Source: Mytilinidion resinicola
Lineage: Eukaryota; Ascomycota; Dothideomycetes; Mytilinidiales; Mytilinidiaceae
Assembly (NCBI RefSeq): GCF_010093595.1
Contig: NW_022985465.1
Location: forward strand, 348,887 to 412,886
Length of the DNA stretch: 64,000 nt
Direction of reading: 5' to 3'
Shown: one piece after another, positions 55,760 through 64,000 of the stretch
Position numbering within the stretch: the stretch's first letter is position 1
How the letters are laid out: each line of letters begins with the position of its first letter
The notes under the pieces: model-generated
What the model was told of the DNA's origin: nothing
What the model saw: only the letters and a program-made list of their open reading frames with translations
Databases searched by the model: none
Translations under genes and position numbers: made by a program

Positions 55760-58700
55760 GGACCTCACCGCATTTGTTTTCCACGCCCTAATTCAGGCAC
55801 AAGAGAGGCTCGTCAAAAACCCAGTTCCGCTTGCCAAACCATTCCTCGAGAAGTACGTGCAGTGGATGGAGTCTCAGACCCACGCTTTCCTTTCAGGGAA
55901 CTATCCGGCCATCCGTGACCGATACCTGGCTCATAAAGAAGACCCACAAAAGATGTCGAGGCTAAGAGATCTTGCCGATACCAACACTGTGTGGCGTTTC
56001 AACATCGCATTTGCTGACAACACTATCGGCATGCTCACCAGAACAACGGACCTCTTGCAGCTGTTTTTTGGAGATGACCATGCGACAAACATCTAAGAGG
56101 AATGGTCTCATGATTCGCGATGCGGGCCCGCGTTTGTAAACTACCTCGAACTGCCCGCTCATAAGGATCCGGGTATGCGAGTGCTTGAGGTGGGTGCTGG
56201 CACTGGATCGATGACGAGACTAGCGTTGAAAGCTTTGAAAACGAAAGAGGACATGGAATTGCCCGAGAGTGCCCGGCTGTGTAGGTACTCGCGGTATGAC
56301 TTCACCGACATCTCACCATCGCTGGTTGGGGCCGCGCAGGAGGAATTCGGGTCGACACATCCCAAGACGCACTTCAGTCGCCTGGACCTCGAGCAAGATC
56401 CAGAAAACCAAGGCTTCGAGCTTGGAACCTACGACATCGTTATTGCCGGGAATGTTCTGCATGCAACAGCAGACATTTGCAAGACGCTGCGGCATGTGAG
56501 AGCCTCCCTCAAGCCTGGAGGCAGGTTGCTCTTCATGGAGAACGTAAGGCCGGATAACGTTCGAGTGGGATTTGCATTCGGGATGCTCCTTGGATGGTGG
56601 CTGGGCGTTGAGGAATATCGGCAGAATTCTCCGTGTCTCGACAAAGAGCAGTGGGATGCGGCCTTGAAAAGCAATAAATTCTCCGGAGTCGACACCGAGT
56701 TCCGAGACTTTGCATCTGAGGAGTGCCACGAGAAGAGTGTAATCATTTCTACCGCCATGGACAGCTCTCTGGTGCTTGGGGCTCCTAACCCTGGGAAGGG
56801 CTGGCCGCTGATCATAACAAACATGCATGATGCTACGGAAATAGCGCTCCCAGAACGCGTTTGGATCCCGCTGCAGACTACGCTCGGCCTTAAATGCATA
56901 TTAGGCTCCTTAGAGACGACAGCAGCAAGGCCGGCCTGTGTTGGACGAGACTGTCTCATTCTGGGCATACGGAATGGCTCCAGACCACAACTGGAGGCCG
57001 AAGAATCCTTTCTGGCTATTCGATCCTTGACACAATCCTGCGGGGCCATTCTCTGGATGACAGACAGAGGCGGAAGACAACTCCTGACACCTGACCAGGG
57101 TCTCGTCCAAGGACTGTCCCGCACCGTCCGGAGAGAGCAAAACAATCTCCGCCTCACCATCCTTGCGCTGGATTCCCCAGAAGACCTGTTGGATCAGCAC
57201 GCCGGCATGATTGTCCTTGCGTACCGCCAGATGGTACAAGTGAATGACTATGGGTCGTACGAGCCTGAATACGTAGAGATCGACGGAATTCTTCATACGA
57301 ACAGAGTATCGGAAGCACCTTACCACAATGCCTACATTGCTTGCAAGATCTCTGGCTACAACAATCGACTTCGACTATTTGGGGACAGTGCGCCGTTGAA
57401 GTTGGTAACAGGGTCTGAATACGGTCTTCATTCGTTGCACTTCGAAGCCGATCTTGACGTTGCGCTGCTTCTAGAAGAGGACGAGGTCGAGATCCACGTA
57501 AGAGCAGGAGGGTGCAACGTCAGGGACGGCTTGACGGCCATCGGACACGTCGATACGAATTTCATCGGCCTTGAGGTCGCTGGAACAATCCACAGGACAG
57601 GCTCCAGCGCTTCCACATTCCAAGTGGGCGATGCCATAGTGAGCATCTGTCTGGACGCATACAGGACGTTCGTTCGGGTGAAAGCCTATCACGCTGTTGT
57701 CCTGCCACAGGGCCTCTCGTTCGTACAGGGAGCATCAATTCCGGTCAACTTCATGACCGCATACCGCGCTCTCAGTGAGATCGCGCGGCTCCAGTGTGGA
57801 GAATCAGTCCTGATTCATTCTGGCAGCTGGCGTAGGAAGGGCAAAGGATCAGTGAGGAAAGCATGAGTTGTATTGAGGTGCTAACGAGTGGCTATATAGT
57901 GAAGAGAGACCAGGGGTTGCAGGCAGCAATGGTGGCAGACAAAAGGTGAACCTTGTCCAGCTGAGAAGTGAACCTTGTCCAGCTGAGACGCGTAGGCCGG
58001 TGTGCGTAGGAGCATTCTAACTGGCTGCCACATTCTGCAGCTGGCGGTACGGGTCAAGCGGCACTACGGCTTGCCAGGCATATCGGTGCGAAGGTTTTCG
58101 CTACCGTGGGATCCGGCAAGAAGGAGTTCTTAATGGAGAACTATGCTATTGAAGCTGACTATATCTTCTCTAGTAGAGAAAAATCCTTCAAGGACAGTAT
58201 TAGTCAGGCAACAGGGGGAAGAGGCGTCGACGTAGTGCTTGATTCTCTTGCCGACGACCTCTTACACGCCAGTTGGGAATGCATAGCTCCATTTGGATGA
58301 TTCATCGACATAGGAATGCAAAACATCCTGCAGAGGTCACGTCTCAATATGGGGCCTTTTGCCAGAAACTCGACGTTCGCCTCAATCGACCTAAATTCGA
58401 TGATGCGACAACGCCCCGAAGAGATGAGTAGACTGCTGCAGAAGGTGGCTGACATGGTACAAAAGGGGCAAATCCGGCCATTGGACACGACAATCTATGG
58501 GGTCAATCAAATCGAGGATGCATTGCGGCTTCTACCGAGTGGCCAATCGATGGGAAAAGTCGTTGTGAAGGTCGAGAAAGGGGTCACAGTGGAGGTATGC
58601 ACAAACAGAGTGCATGATTAGCGAGGAATACTAATTAAGCCAAGGCAGCGACTCGTCTTGGACGCGGCAGCCTTTTGCCGAGGTTGCAACGCATGCTATT

Positions 58701-59403
58701 GCCGGAGGTCTTGGGGGTCTTGGGCGGAGCATCGCACGTTGGATGGCGAAGAGGGGAGCGCGGCATATGCTTCTGCTGTCTCGTTCTGGGGGAGAGCAGC
58801 CGGAGGCGGCCCAGTTCATCCGCGACATGACCTCGCAAGGCCTCTAGATTGAGAGCCGACGGTGCGACATTAGCGACGCAAGCGCGCTGAGTGCTGTTTT
58901 GGGATCAGTGAGCTCCCACATGCTGCCTATTCGAGGATGCATCCAGGCATCCATGGTCCTCAAGGTACGTGAGACGGCAGCAAGTGGCAGTATCCATCAA
59001 TGCCATTGGAATTGACGTTCTACTATAGGACTCCGTTTTCGAAAACATGAGCTATGCAGATTTCAGCGCGCCGCTAGCTACAAAGGTCCAGGGCTCTTGG
59101 AACCTCCATTCGCTCCTTCCCTCTGATCTTGATTTCTTCATCATGTTCTCTTCCTTAGCGGGGATTATCGGAAGTGGAGGACAAGCCAACTACGACGCTT
59201 GCAATACCCATCAAGATGCTTTAGCCCACTATCGGATGCGCCTAGGACAGAAAGGCGTCTCCCTCGATCTTGGAGCAATGCTTTCCGAAGGCTATGTAGC
59301 CCACGCCCCAGAAATAATGGAGCGGCTTGCAAGAGTAGAGGGAATACAACCAGTCAGTCAGGAGGTGCTAATCGCACGTAGCGTAGTGTTATTAAAAAAG
59401 TAG
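55760..59403 (+). pseudogene. Highly reducing polyketide synthase, 5'-truncated and broken
   Basis: Remaining domains are in the order of fungal reducing PKS. First comes the methyltransferase-preceding segment (FLEKYVQWMESQ, TNTVWRFNIAFADNTI). Then a C-methyltransferase (VLEVGAGTGSMTRLALKALK, YDIVIAGNVLHATADICKTL, LKPGGRLLFMENVR) and a linker/pseudo-KR. Next is an enoyl reductase (GLEVAGTIHRTG, GQAALRLARHIGAKVFATVG, GRGVDVVLDSLADDLLHASW) and a ketoreductase (IAGGLGGLGRSIARWMAKRG, MFSSLAGIIGSGGQANYDAC). KS, AT and DH are absent upstream and no ACP follows. Stops include TAA at 56094-56096, TGA at 58298-58300 (GRFIDIG expected, CGA to TGA) and TAG at 58846-58848. A 214-bp insertion interrupts the ER nucleotide-binding site. 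An intron-like gap at about 58963-59029 is plausible. It is not functional. Confidence 0.9.
57816..58046. repeat. Insertion in the PKS enoyl-reductase domain
   Basis: CATTCTGGCAGCTGGCG (57816-57832) and CATTCTGCAGCTGGCG (58031-58046) flank about 200 bp of foreign sequence between VLIHS and AAGGTGQAA. The insert contains a 21-bp tandem duplication (GTGAACCTTGTCCAGCTGAGA, twice at about 57946-57988). The repeats look like a long target-site duplication or a slippage event. Confidence 0.7.
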
Positions 59404-59765
59404 GCAAGATGATTTCTAGGGGTTTAGTATTAGGGATGCTAGCTAACTAATATAGTCTGAGGCCTTCAGGAGACCTACTGCCAGCAGGAATGATTCGAAA
59501 ATCAACGCTATGTCCGCGTACTCAAAATAGAAGGGCCTTCCAGTTGACAAGTCCGGTCAACAAAAGTCATTAGAGGTCTCCGCGACAATCTGGGAGAATA
59601 GATCTGCTTTCAGAAAGTTGACGGTGCTTCGGCTTCTGTTGATGGCATCAGTAGAACTTTGACGATCCGGTTCCCTAGAAGTCAGTAAGTCCTCAGAGGT
59701 TGCAGCCTAGTCCCTCTATGTCTGAATTCTTAGACACTACGCACGATGAAGACATGGGTTCGGCC
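59404..59765. other. Intergenic
   Basis: Decayed sequence after the PKS remnant. No gene recognised. Confidence 0.5.
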
Positions 59766-60239
59766 TTAAAAGGCCGCCGTCTGTGCGCCCTTCCGGGTCT
59801 TTGCACCCTTCTTCCTCTGCTTTGGAGGGCCCGTGGAAGCCTTCTGCTTTCCATCCGCCGCTTCATCCTCCTTGTTCCCATCCTTATTCTTTTTGCGACG
59901 ATAGAATCGTCGCTTTCCCTCTGGGGCATGCCAGTCGGTGTCGAACGCTGGCCCAGGTTTCTCTTCCTTAGGCTCTTCGACCTTCTTCTTGCCGAAACCG
60001 CAGAGCTGGACTACTCGGTTCTTAGGACGATTCTTGAACGCGGCCTCTTTGTCGAGGTTGTGTCCATCCAAGTATGGATGCTGGGAGCATCCATGCTTGA
60101 GGGCAAATATGTGCCCGCACTCCTCACAATACTCTACGTGGGTTCCGATACAACTATCTTTAATGGCTGCATTGCAGGCATTGCAGTGGTGAATGCGCTT
60201 GCCCGTCGCGCCGGACTTGGCGTTCTTGATATACTTCAT
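59766..60239 (-). CDS. Cys/His-rich zinc-binding-like protein, unknown
   Basis: 157 aa from the ATG at 60237-60239 (MKYIKNAKSGATGKRIHHCN). The N-terminal half has paired motifs HHCNACNAAI and EYCEECGHIFALKHGCSQHP that can form one or two zinc sites (C-x2-C with C-x2-C and His). The C-terminal half is Lys/Arg-rich (KKKVEEPKEEKPGPAFDTDW, RRFYRRKKNKDGNKEDEAAD, PPKQRKKGAKTRKG) and probably binds nucleic acid or carries a nuclear signal. The upstream extension to 60281 starts with TTG and is not used. A single exon; function unknown. Confidence 0.75.
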   Translation of the reverse strand: MKYIKNAKSGATGKRIHHCNACNAAIKDSCIGTHVEYCEECGHIFALKHGCSQHPYLDGHNLDKEAAFKNRPKNRVVQLCGFGKKKVEEPKEEKPGPAFDTDWHAPEGKRRFYRRKKNKDGNKEDEAADGKQKASTGPPKQRKKGAKTRKGAQTAAF

Positions 60240-60585
60240 AGCAAGCGGATGCTTTGGCTGACTTGGAGATAGGGGGAGCAATGGAAGGGGGAAATGGGGG
60301 CCTCAGAACTCGATGTGGGCATCGAACTAACGGGGTGTGTGTTAAAGAGCAGTGAAGGTAGTAGTAGGGTGGGGATATGTTATGAGAAGTTAGATGATCA
60401 AGAGGATGAAGGAGGTAGGAGATCTTTAAATCCATCCTCGAAATCGCCACTCGTGCATTCACGTGGGCGATATATTTGCACATTGAGTCTAGCACTGATG
60501 GTGTGAAAGTGTTGTTGTTAGGATTTGTGGCTAGCAACAACATTGTTAAGTGACACGGTAAAGTGTTTCTTTCACTGATTGACTC

Positions 60586-60595
60586 CTTATAAAGG
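60586..60595 (+). promoter_or_regulatory. TATA-like box before the APH gene
   Basis: CTTATAAAGG lies about 135 bp upstream of the start codon, with CT-rich sequence between, as in fungal core promoters. Confidence 0.5.
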
Positions 60596-60729
60596 CGCCT
60601 TCACCCCGTCATCAATACCTGAATCTCTTCAACCGTCCTCCCAACACCTTACCTATTCAGACTTCCACGCCACCACTCTCTCAGTCATAGCACGCTACTT
60701 CTGTCTCAGCGCAAGTTCGTAAATTCGAG

Positions 60730-62205
60730 ATGGTCGCCGGCATGTTCAGGCATGTATGCGAGAAGATACGCGAGAAGACGACGCGAAAATCTGCAAAAGG
60801 ACCTAAAGATAAGAAACCAAAGGACGATGGAAAGAAGTCGACCCTCATACGCAAAGTTCTAGAATACCTCCGCCAACCTTACAGCGCTTCACTCCCCAAG
60901 GACGGAAAAGGTGGCGAAGAAGCGGACTTCGAGACTCGATATTGGGGTCCAATCAAGAACACCTCACATCAGGCTCTGATTGACTTGACTTCGTCGATTC
61001 TCGATCCGGGCAATGTCCTTCATGGCGAAGGCATACGTGTCGTGAAGGATTCAGAAGGTTCCTATCACAAGGTCTGGATCCTGGAACACTTCAACGGCGA
61101 AAAGGTCGCCATCAAGGTCCCCGCCATCGGACATGCCGCTCGTTGGATGCCCGTGGACGCCGAGAATCTTCGCTCGGAAGCTCTCACAATGGATTACATC
61201 CGGCTTAAAACGAAGTTTCCTGTTCCAAAGGTGTTGGACTTTGACACCACCTTCAACAACCCCATCGGCTGCCCTTACATCATGATGGAATTTGTTGAGG
61301 GAATCTCAGCGTACGATGCTTGGTTCCCCGAAGAAGAGGGCGACCTTCCCCTCGAGGAAGTTCGTGAAAACATCCTTACCTCTCTTGCCGGAGCTATGGC
61401 TGAATTACGCTACCTAGAGTTCGACAAAATCGGAATGCTCCACTTCGATGACCTACATAATCCCATCGTTGGAGATGTTCACACCTTCGTCGAATCCGAA
61501 GATAAGTCTCGACGCCCGGAAGACGATGGGATCGCCCGAGTACAAGCCACGATCCCCACCTTCATGACCACAAAAGAATACTACAAGGCGGAACTCGAAT
61601 CAGAATCGCTTCGTCCCGGCGACTGGCGATCTGCAGTTACCCGTAAAGTCTGCAACCTTGCCCTCGACGGCAAACCATTCACCCCGGCAACACCCGCCGA
61701 AGCGACCGACCAACAACCCGAGAAATTCTGGCTCATGCACCCAGACTTCAACTACCAAAACATCATGGTCACGCCAGATGGCAAGCAGATCACCGGCATC
61801 ATCGACTGGGACGGCGTCCAAACCGTTCCCCGTTGCGTCGGCTACGCCGCTGTGCCGATTTGGCTCCGCCAAGACTGGCAGTCTGATTACGTTTGGCCAG
61901 ACAACCACCTCGAGACTCATTCTGTGGATGAGCTGGAGAAATATCGGAAAATTTACGCACAAGCCATGCGGGATGCGGCTGGCGAAAACTCAGATTGGAA
62001 ATATACAGAGAATAGCGCCGTTGCCTGCGCACTACACTCGGCCTTGTATGGACCGGGAAATCTGGCTAGCTTTACGGAAAAGCTGCTAGGGGAGGCGCTT
62101 CCGAAGTCTAAGATGCAGGTCATCTTGAACCGACTTGGTCGGGGATATTGGGAAGATGGCGAAGATGCGTTGCGGGAGCGTTTGCCGAAAGTTTTTGGTT
62201 GTTAA
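60730..62205 (+). CDS. APH-like phosphotransferase, single exon
   Basis: 491 aa without introns. A basic N-terminus (KIREKTTRKSAKGPKDKKPK) precedes an APH/kinase fold: EGIRVVKDSEGSYHKVWILE, EKVAIKVPAIG, NLRSEALTMDYIRLKTKFPV, PYIMMEFVEGISAYDAWF. The catalytic loop is FWLMHPDFNYQNIMVTPDGK and the metal-binding motif is QITGIIDWDGVQTVPRCVGY. Helical C-terminus through SKMQVILNRLGRGYWEDGED. All catalytic residues of the family (HxDxxxxN and D of IIDW) are present. Substrate unknown; such genes are amplified in filamentous fungi. It is not closely similar to the APH gene at 49998. Confidence 0.88.
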   Translation: MVAGMFRHVCEKIREKTTRKSAKGPKDKKPKDDGKKSTLIRKVLEYLRQPYSASLPKDGKGGEEADFETRYWGPIKNTSHQALIDLTSSILDPGNVLHGEGIRVVKDSEGSYHKVWILEHFNGEKVAIKVPAIGHAARWMPVDAENLRSEALTMDYIRLKTKFPVPKVLDFDTTFNNPIGCPYIMMEFVEGISAYDAWFPEEEGDLPLEEVRENILTSLAGAMAELRYLEFDKIGMLHFDDLHNPIVGDVHTFVESEDKSRRPEDDGIARVQATIPTFMTTKEYYKAELESESLRPGDWRSAVTRKVCNLALDGKPFTPATPAEATDQQPEKFWLMHPDFNYQNIMVTPDGKQITGIIDWDGVQTVPRCVGYAAVPIWLRQDWQSDYVWPDNHLETHSVDELEKYRKIYAQAMRDAAGENSDWKYTENSAVACALHSALYGPGNLASFTEKLLGEALPKSKMQVILNRLGRGYWEDGEDALRERLPKVFGC

Positions 62206-62684
62206 CTTGTTGATTTTTACTAGACGTTGATTCCTTTAGGATTGACTTGACAGGCGGAACTTAGTTCAATGGAACTTGCTGAAAACATGTACAATACCAG
62301 GGCCCCCCTTGTAGCTAAAGCATTGGTGGATGTTACTATTCTTAGTAGGTTTTATCTAGAGAAGATAAATGAAATATGTAAGCTAAAAGAAGGGGACTAG
62401 TACTGGTACACCCTTTCGTTCCCTGGTGTAAGGACGCCATCCATCGCCTGACCAAGATGCCCGAGTGGAGATGTCTCTGCGGTTGACGTTGAGGCGCCGG
62501 TGTTCGGCAGATCTCTCAAGCCGACGAGGCTGTCGCGCCACCGCTGCTTTCATTCTTTCTCCAAACTTCCTTCTTACGTCGCACTTCAGCTCTCTCTACG
62601 ATCCTGGATTCTACAGGAGTTCACATACGCGACATCGTCCGGGCAGCCCACGACTTCCTGCACGTCTGCCAACAATGGTGACTC
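62206..62684. other. Intergenic
   Basis: 3' flank of the APH gene, then a stretch with short ORFs lacking domains. No gene supported. Confidence 0.5.
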
Positions 62685-62957
62685 ACTCGGGTTGCAGCAC
62701 TACAACCTAGGGTCAGCAACTCATATGCAGTAACGTATCAGGATAACATGCTGATACAGGAGGAAGTAACAGGTAGTGCAACAGCAGTGCTGCAGCACGG
62801 TATCAGTACTGTATCAGGAAACAGGATGAATCAAGTAACGCGTCAGGAAGAGATACCACGTTATGCCCCCGGGGCTGGCCCCCCTCCTTCCCCTAGTATA
62901 TAAACAACGAGCTAGACACCCATGGAAATCAGAGTTCACATCAATTTCAACCTGAGT
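62685..62957 (+). mobile_element. ACTCRGG element, copy C (273 bp)
   Basis: Starts ACTCGGGTTGCAGCACTACA and ends TTTCAACCTGAGT; flanked by GACTC on both sides (62680-62684 and 62958-62962). It has the same length as copy A and differs from it at only a few transition positions. TATATAAA (62897-62904) lies about 55 bp from the right end. Confidence 0.85.
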
Positions 62958-62962
62958 GACTC

Positions 62963-64000
62963 TGTCGCGGTCAGAAATATTCATGTCCAAACCAATAGGA
63001 GATGGATTGAATGGCTTTCGCATCTCTCACAATTCAACCTATGAAGATCTAGGCATCGAAGTTAGTGTTTCTCGTCCCCTCGTAGGACCCTGCCTAATGA
63101 TGAAAGACATGCTTCGGGCAGCACAAGATGACTTGAAAGAGTTGGAGGGCTAACGAGATGTACCATTGGGATGTACGCCCATCCGCGGCCCTCTGCGAAG
63201 TAATCTGGTCTGAAAACCCCAGAACCACTCCAGGAAAGCGCTCTGACACAGGAGCGCTGGGTATTCTGTGCACCGGCCACTTCGCACCTGTGGATTTACC
63301 CTTTCAGCGATGCGCCCCCGCTGCTCCTGAGCCTCTCTATAATTTCATCGACAGCTAGGTGCGAGACTGGAGTCCAGTAGCGACGACAGAGTACCCGAAT
63401 ATGCTCGGAGAGCTCATCTACACTGTCAAATGTAACCCTGTAGCCAACCTAAGGCACCGGGCTGGTTCAAATAAAGCGATCAATCTGCTGGAACCGGTCC
63501 TTAGATATGGACTGCCTCAAATAGTTCGCCGCCCCTCTCTCGCTCGGGGCCCCAATAGTCCTCAATTATTAGCTGTACGACGACTCCCATATACATAACC
63601 TCTCCAAAATATCCATACAACTTTCAATGGTGCATCGTCTTTTGTTCGGGGGTGGGGTTCGGCGTACTCGTTCGTCTAAACCACCATCCTCTCCACGGAA
63701 AAAAATAGACGGAAAGGGCCAGAGTGCTGATTGAGTCCGGTAGGTATTTGAAGAGGCTCGAATGTAGGCACAGGTGCAGGCTCTGGGGTGGCTTTTCGGG
63801 TTTCTTTTTGGGTTTGGGGTCCTTGGGCACAAAATCAACATGATTTGAGAATGTCTATGGCATTGTGCAGCATCAAATTGTGGATAAAAATTACGTGCGC
63901 ATCGTCGCCTTCGCGCCTGATTTGCGGAGAGATTTCTTTCATGGCGTAACAGGATTCCTTCGCCACAGCACCATTATAAGGCTCCCATCACTTAATACTC
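62963..64000. other. Right edge, no supported gene
   Basis: Several plus-strand ORFs of 60-80 codons (for example 62956-63153, 63158-63358, 63359-63598) follow one another without a shared frame or known domain. They could be parts of a decayed gene. I see no splice model joining them. Confidence 0.4.

Overview
This window is nuclear DNA of a filamentous ascomycete (Pezizomycotina). Genes are split by short introns of about 41-190 nt with GT...AG ends and CTAAC/CTGAC-like branch sites. The recognisable proteins are eukaryotic (Mediator Med12, topoisomerase III, ribosomal proteins, eIF1, Asterix). Transposon and accessory-gene relics carry many C-to-T/G-to-A nonsense changes, as expected from repeat-induced point mutation (RIP). 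A Eurotiomycete-like fungus is my best guess; the species cannot be named from this sequence alone.

Layout. 1-3.3 kb: a decayed LINE reverse transcriptase followed by an extremely A+T-rich RIP-like block. 3.4-3.5 kb: a tiny metallothionein gene. 4.4-22 kb: a gene-dense conserved block on both strands: STB3-like regulator (-), TOP3 (-), a DUF1295-type membrane enzyme (+), an RS-rich splicing protein (+), RPS9 (+), deoxyribose-phosphate aldolase (-), RPS27 (-), a small DUF7704-type membrane protein (-), SNX3 (+) and an unknown multi-pass membrane protein (-). 22-38 kb: an accessory block dominated by broken genes and repeats: a kinase-like pseudogene, a SANT/Myb-like relic, a degraded DUF7924-like gene, an F-box pseudogene, and an aminoglycoside-phosphotransferase-like (APH) gene whose intron contains a 2,062-bp pogo/Fot1-type transposon. 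38-48.4 kb: a second conserved block: a MBA1-like mitochondrial protein (+), eIF1/SUI1 (-), Asterix (-) and MED12/SRB8 (+). 48.4-64 kb: a mixed region with two intact APH-like genes, a coiled-coil protein gene, a C-terminal zinc-binding protein gene, a truncated highly reducing polyketide synthase pseudogene, and two repeat families.

The most novel-looking material is in the repeats. (a) Three copies of a 233-273 bp element end in ACTCRGGTTG...CAACCYGAGT; each is flanked by its own 5-bp target-site duplication (CTCAC, TGTAC, GACTC). (b) A non-autonomous terminal-inverted-repeat family starting GGGGA has two readable copies at 52.8-53.7 and 55.0-55.6 kb and a RIP-degraded copy at about 1.7-2.4 kb. 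One copy carries a 12-bp CTCACGTA-type tandem array, and one (a) element is nested inside that array.

The intact genes show no common pathway; they are housekeeping genes of transcription, translation, DNA topology, trafficking and mitochondria. The accessory block looks like a site where insertion, RIP and gene death are concentrated. All exon structures are read by eye from splice motifs and reading-frame continuity and have not been tested against transcripts.
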